DNA of 8,299 nucleotides. Source: an uncultured Carnobacteriaceae bacterium. Lineage in GTDB: Bacteria; Bacillota; Bacilli; Lactobacillales; Aerococcaceae. The position numbers and the translations under genes are program-made. The notes under the pieces are model-generated. The model ran no database searches. It was not told the origin of the DNA and was given only the letters and a program-made list of their open reading frames with translations. The stretch covers positions 1-8,299 of the forward strand of contig CALHVK010000069.1 in assembly GCA_938039195.1 (NCBI GenBank), read 5' to 3'. Shown here piece after piece: positions 1 to 4,697 of the stretch (position 1 is the first letter of the stretch; every line of letters starts with the position of its first letter).

Positions 1-11
1 GGTCTTTTTTT
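1..11 (+). terminator. Probable 3' end of an upstream terminator, cut by the window edge
   Basis: The window opens with GGTC followed by seven T residues. This resembles the descending arm and U-tract of an intrinsic terminator, much like the complete one near 8136-8167 (AGTC plus T7). The ascending arm would lie left of the window, so the call rests on the T-tract alone. Confidence 0.35.
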
Positions 12-349
12 CGTAGTGAGACCTCATAGAAAGTTGACTCTTCCGTATTTAGTTTGATGGAAGGGAGGTTGAGAAAAGAGTAAAAAAGAAAACCTATTTT
101 GGGAAAGTAATTTCCGGTTCCTATCCTGAGCTTTTTCTGGTAAAATCTAAATAAGTGATGCCTTACTAGAGATGGTTAGCTTCCCAGTCTATCCGACTGG
201 AGTAGTTTTGTCCAATCTTTTTATAGCATAAGTTCTCTTGTTTTGAGAATCATGCCTTCTAATTCATTTTAGCTAGTTTGGCAGTTGACCATTTTCATGT
301 TGTGGGGAATATATGATAGGGACCCGGCAAGGACTTGATTATGAGTCGC
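12..349. other. Intergenic stretch with no supported gene
   Basis: No reading frame here combines a ribosome binding site, a sensible length and protein-like composition. A short hairpin is visible (CCAGTC at 184-189 pairs with GACTGG at 195-200), but it lacks a convincing U-tract. A 19-codon frame at 172-231 has no ribosome binding site. The stretch could be decayed coding sequence or simple spacer; I see no recognisable remnant. Confidence 0.5.
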
Positions 350-378
350 TTGATAGCCTTTCGTTCTAGGGATATGAT
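350..378 (+). promoter_or_regulatory. Sigma-A-type promoter for the paralogous membrane-protein cluster
   Basis: TTGATA (350-355) and TATGAT (373-378) each match the -35 and -10 consensus at five of six positions and are separated by exactly 17 nt. Transcription would start near 385, giving a leader of about 148 nt before the first gene at 533. That leader contains a possible hairpin, ATGGTCT (421-427) with AGACCAT (447-453). No other comparably good promoter was seen between here and 3051, so the three genes are probably co-transcribed. Confidence 0.6.
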
Positions 379-532
379 CAATCGATTCTTTTATTAAGTT
401 TAGTTGAAAATGAGAAGGAGATGGTCTTGTTTGACTAACGAGAAGTAGACCATGTATACTTGTCACCAGAAGGGATGAAGTTTCCTTGGGAACGGTTTGC
501 TAGTTCTTCATCAGATAAGAAGGAAAATGTAA

Positions 533-1075
533 ATGAATAAAAATGTATTTAGTAGATCCTTGGGAATTTGGTTATTGGCGATAGGGTTGCTAGTTTATAG
601 CTATTTCCAGGCAATACCAGGGCTACATTCCCTTGAACCTCCTCAAAAATTGTATAAGCAGGGCTTGGTGTATAGGTCGCAAGATAGTGAGGATGTTTTG
701 GCAGTGAAAGTATTGGACATAGATCTAATTCCAGTTAAAACAGATGAGGTCCAATATTATTTAATTAAGCATGACTATGGTGTTACGGCTATGAAGACAA
801 CTTATCATACGGTCTATTCATTGCTTCAAATGAAAGCTAGATTTCCTAATCAAGAAAACCCACTAGAATCAGGTGGATTCTATCTAAGTGTCAAAGTGAT
901 TCCTGAGGTGGAAAAAAGACGGAAAGGCGGCATGAAGATTCATTTGCGTTTTGAATATGAAAATAAGAAATACGACTCGATTCTCTTTAGAAGACATTTA
1001 TTACATCTCAAGGATCTTGTGGAATATTTAAATGAAGAATATAACTTAGGATTGAAAGTGGATTTTAACTCCTAG
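533..1075 (+). CDS. Paralogous membrane-anchored protein, internally deleted copy (180 aa)
   Basis: Function is unknown. The start is supported by AAGGA (520-524), 8 nt upstream, and by alignment with the starts of the next two genes. Residues 1-127 match their N-terminal halves: a membrane segment at about 12-26, then shared blocks LYKQG, KVLDID, YYLIKH-DYGV and FYLSVKVIPE. At about residues 128-133 (KRRKGG) the sequence jumps straight to what is the extreme C-terminus in the paralogs (KIHLRFEYE onward, matching KYHLTFFYE of the third gene). About 144 residues are absent, including the second membrane segment and most of the cytoplasmic domain. The frame is intact, so the product may be made as a single-span protein with its C-terminal tail outside the cell. 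Lying first in the cluster with a good ribosome binding site suggests it is expressed. It could be a functional short form or a decaying gene. Confidence 0.8.
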   Translation: MNKNVFSRSLGIWLLAIGLLVYSYFQAIPGLHSLEPPQKLYKQGLVYRSQDSEDVLAVKVLDIDLIPVKTDEVQYYLIKHDYGVTAMKTTYHTVYSLLQMKARFPNQENPLESGGFYLSVKVIPEVEKRRKGGMKIHLRFEYENKKYDSILFRRHLLHLKDLVEYLNEEYNLGLKVDFNS

Positions 1076-1095
1076 GGTAATCAACGGAGAGTAAG

Positions 1096-2070
1096 ATGAA
1101 CAAAAAGATATTTGTTAGGACACTATTTGACTGGTGTATCGTTATTGTTTTATCGGTTGTTTGCTATTTTGATATACAACCAGCGATTCATATGAATATG
1201 AACCCGGAAAAATTGTATCAGCAAGGCTATATCTATAAGGGAGAGAATAGTAATGATGTATTAGCTATAAAAGTGCTGGATATTGACCCTAACCCGATTG
1301 AGAGAAAGAATAATACTTATTATTTAGTCAAACATGAATATGGGGTCACAGCCATGAAGGTCATTAAAGGAAGCGTAAATAAACTACTTGAGGTGAAAGA
1401 AGTACTTGCTCCTCAAGAAAATCCTTTGGAATCTGCTGAGTTTTATCTTCATGTACAGGTGCTTCCTGAAATTCGCAGAAGAAGGAAAAGTTCAGATATC
1501 GTCATTATTAGCCAAGAATTTAAGGGCATCATTCAAGAGAGATTTAACCAAAGTGACCTTTCTAAAGGAGGAGCTACTGTCGATACGACGCATCTTCTTG
1601 ATTTAATGGATGACAAAGGGGTAGCTCATTTTCTTGTGGAACCTGTATTGGTGGGACTTGCAGCATTCTTTTTCTTCATCAATACACTCAGAAGGACTTT
1701 CTATTTACGTAGACAGTTCAAACTTTTTAATACATTGTTTCCAGGTTATGCTAATCAACCAGAGCGATTAGTGAAAGTTGCGGACTATGGGGATCACTCG
1801 TTACGAATGTTAGTTCACCAAGATGTTCTCGTGGTATACGGTTCGGAGTTTCAAGTCGTTCCAGTAAAAAGTATTAATCAAATTAAATTGTTTAGAACAC
1901 GCAGAAAAGGACATTTTCGTTATAAGGCGAAGCTGTTCTTCTATTCGGGATCTTCTCTACAATTAGACGTCAATAGTGACGTGATTGAAGTGCAATATCA
2001 TTTCTTTGAATATCTAGCTACTCTTGCTCCAATAGAGATAGTAGATGAGTGGGAACAGAATTTTGAATAA
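1096..2070 (+). CDS. Paralogous two-span membrane protein of unknown function (324 aa)
   Basis: I do not recognise this family with confidence. The product has a positively charged N-terminus, a membrane segment at about residues 12-29, an extracytoplasmic domain at about 30-176, a second membrane segment at about 177-197 and a cytoplasmic domain to the end. That topology fits the positive-inside rule (RR at 199-200, RR at 205-206). Conserved blocks shared with both neighbours are LYQQG (40-44), KVLDIDP (59-65), YYLVKHEYGV (75-84) and FYLHVQVLPE (116-125). The cytoplasmic part (FPGY, LVVYGSEFQVV, then beta-rich sequence and a final helix) has a strand-rich plus C-terminal-helix layout that might be a PH-like sensor or adaptor fold; this is inference only. 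GGAG (1086-1089) lies 6 nt before the ATG. The gene follows its neighbour by 20 nt and is probably co-transcribed. Confidence 0.85.
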   Translation: MNKKIFVRTLFDWCIVIVLSVVCYFDIQPAIHMNMNPEKLYQQGYIYKGENSNDVLAIKVLDIDPNPIERKNNTYYLVKHEYGVTAMKVIKGSVNKLLEVKEVLAPQENPLESAEFYLHVQVLPEIRRRRKSSDIVIISQEFKGIIQERFNQSDLSKGGATVDTTHLLDLMDDKGVAHFLVEPVLVGLAAFFFFINTLRRTFYLRRQFKLFNTLFPGYANQPERLVKVADYGDHSLRMLVHQDVLVVYGSEFQVVPVKSINQIKLFRTRRKGHFRYKAKLFFYSGSSLQLDVNSDVIEVQYHFFEYLATLAPIEIVDEWEQNFE

Positions 2071-2071
2071 G

Positions 2072-2078
2072 AAGGTGG
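2072..2078 (+). promoter_or_regulatory. Ribosome binding site that selects a TTG start
   Basis: AAGGTGG lies 7 nt upstream of the TTG at 2086, just after the preceding stop codon. It is the only good site here and favours TTG over the in-frame ATG at 2119. The resulting N-terminus (MHKGILRRTWGMW) aligns with those of both paralogs. Confidence 0.75.
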
Positions 2079-2085
2079 AATAGTT

Positions 2086-3051
2086 TTGCATAAAGGAATT
2101 TTAAGGCGAACATGGGGAATGTGGATTCTCACCGTCCTGTTAGGATTAACAGTGGTGGTGGTGGGATTTCTAGTGTCGCTTGGTTTTATGAGTGGACGTG
2201 AATTATACGAACAGGGAATCGTTTATAAAATGGAAACTGATGCATCGTCCACTTCGATTAAGGTGTTAGATATCGACCCAAGCCCGTTAGAGATAGACGA
2301 TGAAACTTATTATTTAGTGAAACACAATTATGGAGTGTCTTTCTTAAAAACAGATGCTTCTGATATTAAACAGATTCTAGAGTTTAAAGAGGCGCTGCCT
2401 GAGAAAACGAACGCGCTTGCCACTTCAGACTTCTACTTGAATATACGAGTAGTTAATGAGAAGGAGAAACGTGGGAGATCCAGCGTTCAAACGAATATTA
2501 CACCGGAAATGAAGGAAGCCTTTGAACAGAAATTCAAACTTAGCCCACTTTCGGTGCAGGCGACTCTCGATAAATTGGACCTAAAGCATTTTTTAACCAT
2601 TACGGATAGTGCAGCAAGGTTTGTCGACATCATGATGTTCATCGTAGCCACTATATTTTTTGTCATTGTATTCGGCTGGCAAATCATTCGCGTTCGTCGA
2701 ATCAAAAAACACTATCGTCGTTTTGACGAGATTTTTCCTGACTACAAAGACGATATGAAACGGTTATTAGATGATGCGGAGTATCTTGATAATCAACTTG
2801 GCGTGCTTGTCAAAGATGGAATTTTAGTTTCCTTTGGGACAGAGTTCAGGGTAGTGGACTTAGAAGAAGCAGTCAGCGCGTCCGTTTTTCGTCAAAAATC
2901 AAAATGGGGTGGAAAGTATCATCTTACATTCTTCTATGAAGGTCGTAAGAAAAAAGAAGACGTCCCTCTTGGTGATTTACAGGACAATGTCGTTGATCTA
3001 GTCCATTATTTAAGAGAAGTTTGCTCATATAATGTTTATATTCAATTTTAG
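2086..3051 (+). CDS. Paralogous two-span membrane protein of unknown function, TTG start (321 aa)
   Basis: This is the third member of the tandem family. Features in order: basic N-terminus (HKGILRR), membrane segment at about 12-33, extracytoplasmic domain at about 35-178 with LYEQG (40-44), KVLDIDPSP (59-67), YYLVKHNYGV (75-84) and FYLNIRVV (116-123), second membrane segment at about 180-202, a basic stop-transfer run (RVRRIKKHYRR), then a cytoplasmic domain of about 115 residues. That domain contains FPDY (217-220), the hydrophobic strand pattern LGVLVKDGILVSFGTEFRVV, and a C-terminal helix near 299-311. The length matches the second gene and it appears intact. Its last 45 residues are the closest match to the tail of the shortened first gene. 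The gene is 15 nt downstream of the second gene and is followed by a strong terminator, so it closes the transcription unit. Function is not known. Confidence 0.85.
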   Translation: MHKGILRRTWGMWILTVLLGLTVVVVGFLVSLGFMSGRELYEQGIVYKMETDASSTSIKVLDIDPSPLEIDDETYYLVKHNYGVSFLKTDASDIKQILEFKEALPEKTNALATSDFYLNIRVVNEKEKRGRSSVQTNITPEMKEAFEQKFKLSPLSVQATLDKLDLKHFLTITDSAARFVDIMMFIVATIFFVIVFGWQIIRVRRIKKHYRRFDEIFPDYKDDMKRLLDDAEYLDNQLGVLVKDGILVSFGTEFRVVDLEEAVSASVFRQKSKWGGKYHLTFFYEGRKKKEDVPLGDLQDNVVDLVHYLREVCSYNVYIQF

Positions 3052-3072
3052 TGTGGAATATAAAATTAGAAC

Positions 3073-3103
3073 CCACCTTGGAAAATTTTCCGAGGTGGTT
3101 TTT
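3073..3103 (+). terminator. Intrinsic terminator of the membrane-protein cluster
   Basis: CCACCTTGGAAAA (3073-3085) and TTTTCCGAGGTGG (3086-3098) form a nearly perfect inverted repeat with one T-G wobble, followed directly by five T residues (3099-3103). It starts 21 nt after the stop of the third gene. On the minus strand it lacks a comparable U-tract, so it mainly serves the plus-strand genes. Confidence 0.85.
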
Positions 3104-3117
3104 GTATAGAGGTGAGT

Positions 3118-3243
3118 GTAACAATTATGTTTCGTAACAAAATTGTTACATCGAAAAGTTGTATTGTATCAAAAATGAACCGTATCAAAATTGATACAAA
3201 AAGAGTAAAGTGTATCATGCATGATACGTATCACGCATGATAC
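3118..3243. repeat. Phased array of 16-nt palindromic units
   Basis: Seven consecutive 16-nt units can be laid out, most fitting GTAWCA-N4-TGWTAC. They are at 3118-3133 (degenerate), 3134-3149 (GTAACAAAATTGTTAC), 3150-3165 (very degenerate), 3166-3181 (degenerate), 3182-3197 (GTATCAAAATTGATAC), 3212-3227 (GTATCATGCATGATAC, a perfect palindrome) and 3228-3243 (GTATCACGCATGATAC). The first five abut without gaps. A 14-nt A-rich spacer (3198-3211) precedes the last two, which abut. The last two also form one 40-nt inverted repeat (3208-3247) with a single mismatch. TG at unit positions 11-12 is kept in all seven. The array lies between convergent genes, so it is not in an obvious promoter. It could be a multi-site binding platform, a partition- or origin-like element, or a decaying tandem repeat. 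Confidence 0.8.
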
Positions 3244-3283
3244 ACTTCAAAATTCAGAATGTCGTTCAGCTAAATTTTTGCAC

Positions 3284-3484
3284 AAAAAAAGAACCTCATA
3301 AACTAAATGGAAATCTTTTGAATTCTATAGTGAGAGCAGTAGTGAGAGTAACCAATGTGAATTACAGGCCGTTTTACGGCCTGTTTGAAGCTTGGTAGGG
3401 TTGAGACTTTGGCTCAGCCCGATACAACTACTGCCATCACTATGAAGATATTCAAAAGATTGCAATGAAGTTTTGAGGTTCGTG
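3284..3484 (-). ncRNA. Large fold-back element with two internal hairpins; candidate structured RNA or MITE
   Basis: Two arms pair over a long distance: GAACCTC (3291-3297) with GAGGTTC (3475-3481), AAACT (3300-3304) with AGTTT (3469-3473), AATCTTTTGAA (3312-3322) with TTCAAAAGATT (3451-3461), ATAGTGA (3327-3333) with TCACTAT (3437-3443), and GCAGTAGT (3336-3343) with ACTACTGC (3427-3434). The enclosed sequence holds two further hairpins: ACAGGCCG/CGGCCTGT (3364-3384) and GGGTTGAG/CTCAGCCC (3398-3420, one wobble). Read on the minus strand, the closing helix ends in GAGGTTC followed by seven T residues (3290-3284), as in a terminator or the 3' end of a structured RNA. It begins only about 13 nt after the cysK stop, so it may be a giant cysK 3'-UTR/terminator, a processed small RNA, or a miniature inverted-repeat element. 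No match to a named RNA family was recognised. Confidence 0.6.
3364..3384. terminator. GC-rich hairpin within the fold-back element
   Basis: ACAGGCCG and CGGCCTGT form a perfect 8-bp stem around a five-base loop (TTTTA). Only a weak T stretch follows on the plus strand (TTTG), and the minus strand has AATT. It is therefore probably a structural arm of the larger element rather than a strong terminator on its own. Confidence 0.4.
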
Positions 3485-3497
3485 TTATTTAAATGAA

Positions 3498-4424
3498 TTA
3501 CGCTTCGCCGAAAATACCTGTTGAGAGGTAACGTTCACCTGTATCTGGTAATAAAACTACAACAGATTTGCCTTTTCCTAAGCGTTTTGCCACACGTAGA
3601 GCGGCAGTTACAGCAGCTCCAGAAGAAATACCAGCAAGGATTCCTTCTTTAGCAGCTAAGTTTTTCGCTGTTTCGATGGCATCGTCACTTGAAACAAGTT
3701 CAAAGCCGTCAATCACATCACGGTCGATGATGCTTGGTTCAAAACCAGCAGAGATTCCTTGGATGCGGTGTTTTCCTTTTTGGCCTTTAGAAATAAATGG
3801 AGCTTCTTCAGGTTCAACCCCGATAATTTCTACGTCTTTGTTCACTTCTTTTAACGCACGACCAACACCTGTAATCGTACCACCTGTACCGATACCACTG
3901 ATGTAAGCGTCTGGTGTTTTTCCGTCGAAGGCTTTAATGATTTCTTGTCCAGTTGTTTGATAGTGGATAGCTGGGTTTGCTTGGTTGTCGAATTGACGTG
4001 CCCAGAAGTAGCCAGGCTGTGCCGCTAATTCTTCTGCTTTAGCAACGGCAGCGCCGAATCCGTCAGCAGCAGGCGTTAATAATACTTCTGTACCGTATGC
4101 TTTCATTAATTGACGGCGTTCGATAGACATAGATTCAGGCATAATTGTGATGACCTTGTATCCTTTGGCAGCGCCGACTAGTGAAAGTCCTACCCCTGTA
4201 TTTCCGCTTGTTGCTTCGATGATTGTGTCGCCAGGTTTTAGGCTTCCATCCTTCTCAGCTGTTTCGATGATGTTTAAAGCGATACGATCTTTCACAGATC
4301 CACCGGCGTTAAACGACTCGACTTTTACATATACATCTGCAGAATCGTCTGAAACTAAACGGTTTAGTTTCACAAGGGGAGTGTTCCCGATTAATTCTGT
4401 AATTGTTTCTACTGATTTGACCAT
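3498..4424 (-). CDS. cysK: Cysteine synthase (O-acetylserine sulfhydrylase A), PLP-dependent
   Basis: The enzyme makes L-cysteine from O-acetyl-L-serine and sulfide in the cytoplasm, as the last step of cysteine biosynthesis. The 308-aa product has the family hallmarks in order: ELIGNTPLVKL near the N-terminus (10-20), the PLP-lysine motif GGSVKDRIA (K45), the substrate loop TSGNTG (72-77), the PLP-phosphate loop GTGGTITG (179-186), HRIQGISAGF and the SSGAA motif near 267-271. The usual NPGG before the lysine is NAGG here. Length is normal and there is no CBS regulatory domain, so it is a plain cysteine synthase. The start at 4424 is chosen because GGAGGGA lies 6 nt upstream; an in-frame ATG five codons earlier overlaps that site. 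It is transcribed divergently from pyrP and convergently with the membrane-protein cluster. Confidence 0.95.
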   Translation of the reverse strand: MVKSVETITELIGNTPLVKLNRLVSDDSADVYVKVESFNAGGSVKDRIALNIIETAEKDGSLKPGDTIIEATSGNTGVGLSLVGAAKGYKVITIMPESMSIERRQLMKAYGTEVLLTPAADGFGAAVAKAEELAAQPGYFWARQFDNQANPAIHYQTTGQEIIKAFDGKTPDAYISGIGTGGTITGVGRALKEVNKDVEIIGVEPEEAPFISKGQKGKHRIQGISAGFEPSIIDRDVIDGFELVSSDDAIETAKNLAAKEGILAGISSGAAVTAALRVAKRLGKGKSVVVLLPDTGERYLSTGIFGEA

Positions 4425-4430
4425 AAATGA

Positions 4431-4437
4431 TCCCTCC
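4431..4437 (-). promoter_or_regulatory. cysK ribosome binding site, fixes the start
   Basis: On the minus strand GGAGGGA is followed by six bases and then the ATG at 4424. The upstream in-frame ATG at 4439 runs into this site and has no ribosome binding site of its own, so the five-residue longer form is unlikely. Confidence 0.85.
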
Positions 4438-4477
4438 ATAAAGTTAGACTGGGCAACTTTAAGGGTTGCTTGTTACC

Positions 4478-4506
4478 ATTGTAACTGGGATTGATAATGG
4501 GAACAA
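4478..4506 (-). promoter_or_regulatory. Candidate cysK promoter with a palindrome over the -10
   Basis: On the minus strand TTGTTC (4506-4501) and TACAAT (4483-4478) are separated by 17 nt. The -10 matches five of six positions and the -35 three of six. The -10 sits inside GTTAC-CATT-GTAAC (4472-4485), an inverted repeat that could be an operator. No T-box or S-box features were seen in the leader. A competing -10, TATACT at 4538-4533, lacks a good -35. Confidence 0.4.
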
Positions 4507-4556
4507 TACTTTTGTTTAAAAAAACAGAAAAAAGTATAGCAAATCCAATTTAGGTG

Positions 4557-4565
4557 TGATACACT
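4557..4565 (+). promoter_or_regulatory. Candidate extended -10 promoter for pyrP
   Basis: TGATACACT is an extended -10 (TG, one base, then TACACT, four of six to consensus). The -35 region (TAGCAA, 4537-4542, 17 nt upstream) is weak. A start near 4572 would place the entire PyrR attenuator in the leader, as expected. Confidence 0.45.
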
Positions 4566-4577
4566 ATCTGCTAGCAA

Positions 4578-4638
4578 GGGCTTTTAAACTCATCCAGAGA
4601 GGTGAGAAAGGCTAAGATCAAGTTTATTAGACTAGCCC
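4578..4638 (+). promoter_or_regulatory. Antiterminator of the pyrP leader
   Basis: GGGCT (4578-4582) can pair with AGCCC (4634-4638), and TAAACT (4585-4590) with AGTTTA (4621-4626). The 3' partner is the ascending arm of the terminator. The 5' partner is shared with the PyrR hairpin. The two folds are therefore mutually exclusive, which is the logic of pyr attenuation. Confidence 0.7.
4579..4613 (+). promoter_or_regulatory. PyrR-binding anti-antiterminator hairpin
   Basis: The loop region ATCCAGAGAGGT (4592-4603) fits the known PyrR-binding consensus, with UCCNGNGAGG at its core. Folding gives a lower stem GGCTTTT/AAAGGCT (4579-4585 with 4607-4613, two wobbles), a three-A bulge on the 5' side, an upper stem CTCA/TGAG, a bulged U, and a CC/GG cap around AGAGA. 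Stem, bulge, upper stem and purine loop match the architecture of known PyrR sites. PyrR with UMP would stabilise this hairpin, sequester the antiterminator's 5' strand and switch transcription off. Confidence 0.88.
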
Positions 4639-4664
4639 TACGCTTAAAAAACATAGGGCTTTTT
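4634..4664 (+). terminator. Attenuator terminator upstream of pyrP
   Basis: AGCCCTA (4634-4640) pairs with TAGGGCT (4654-4660), and the T-tract runs 4660-4664. It sits 33 nt before the pyrP start and forms only when the antiterminator is prevented by PyrR binding. Confidence 0.85.
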
Positions 4665-4686
4665 GTATGCACAAAAACGCCCGGAA

Positions 4687-4693
4687 AAGAGGG
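4687..4693 (+). promoter_or_regulatory. pyrP ribosome binding site, fixes the start
   Basis: AAGAGGG lies 4 nt before the ATG at 4698. The same frame stays open back to an ATG at 4602, but that ATG lies inside the PyrR hairpin and would put the attenuator within the coding region. Confidence 0.8.
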
Positions 4694-4697
4694 TAAA

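Noticed and set aside
172..231. 19-codon plus-strand frame (MVSFPVYPTG...)
   Set aside because: No ribosome binding site and too short to judge; probably chance.
410..448. Leader peptide in front of the first membrane-protein gene
   Set aside because: The short frames at 410 and 421 have a ribosome binding site either missing or directly abutting the ATG, so translation is unlikely.
269..466. 65-codon minus-strand frame in the left intergenic region
   Set aside because: It has no convincing ribosome binding site, no recognisable protein character, and covers the likely plus-strand promoter and leader of the next gene.
3118..3243. CRISPR array
   Set aside because: The repeats are 16 nt, palindromic throughout and abut without unique spacers; no cas genes are present.
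3284..3484. 6S RNA, SRP RNA or T-box identity for the fold-back element
   Set aside because: Paired 5' and 3' ends with a T-tract suit 6S RNA in outline, but two side hairpins in place of a single long terminal stem do not fit. No SRP tetraloop motif or T-box (AGGGTGG) sequence was seen.
4557..4566. GTATCAC-type half-site between cysK and pyrP, similar to the 16-nt array
   Set aside because: Only one half-site is present and it coincides with the extended -10 of pyrP, so chance similarity is likely.
4602..4697. N-terminal extension of pyrP
   Set aside because: This stretch is the PyrR attenuator. The ATG at 4602 is inside its binding hairpin, and a good ribosome binding site precedes 4698.
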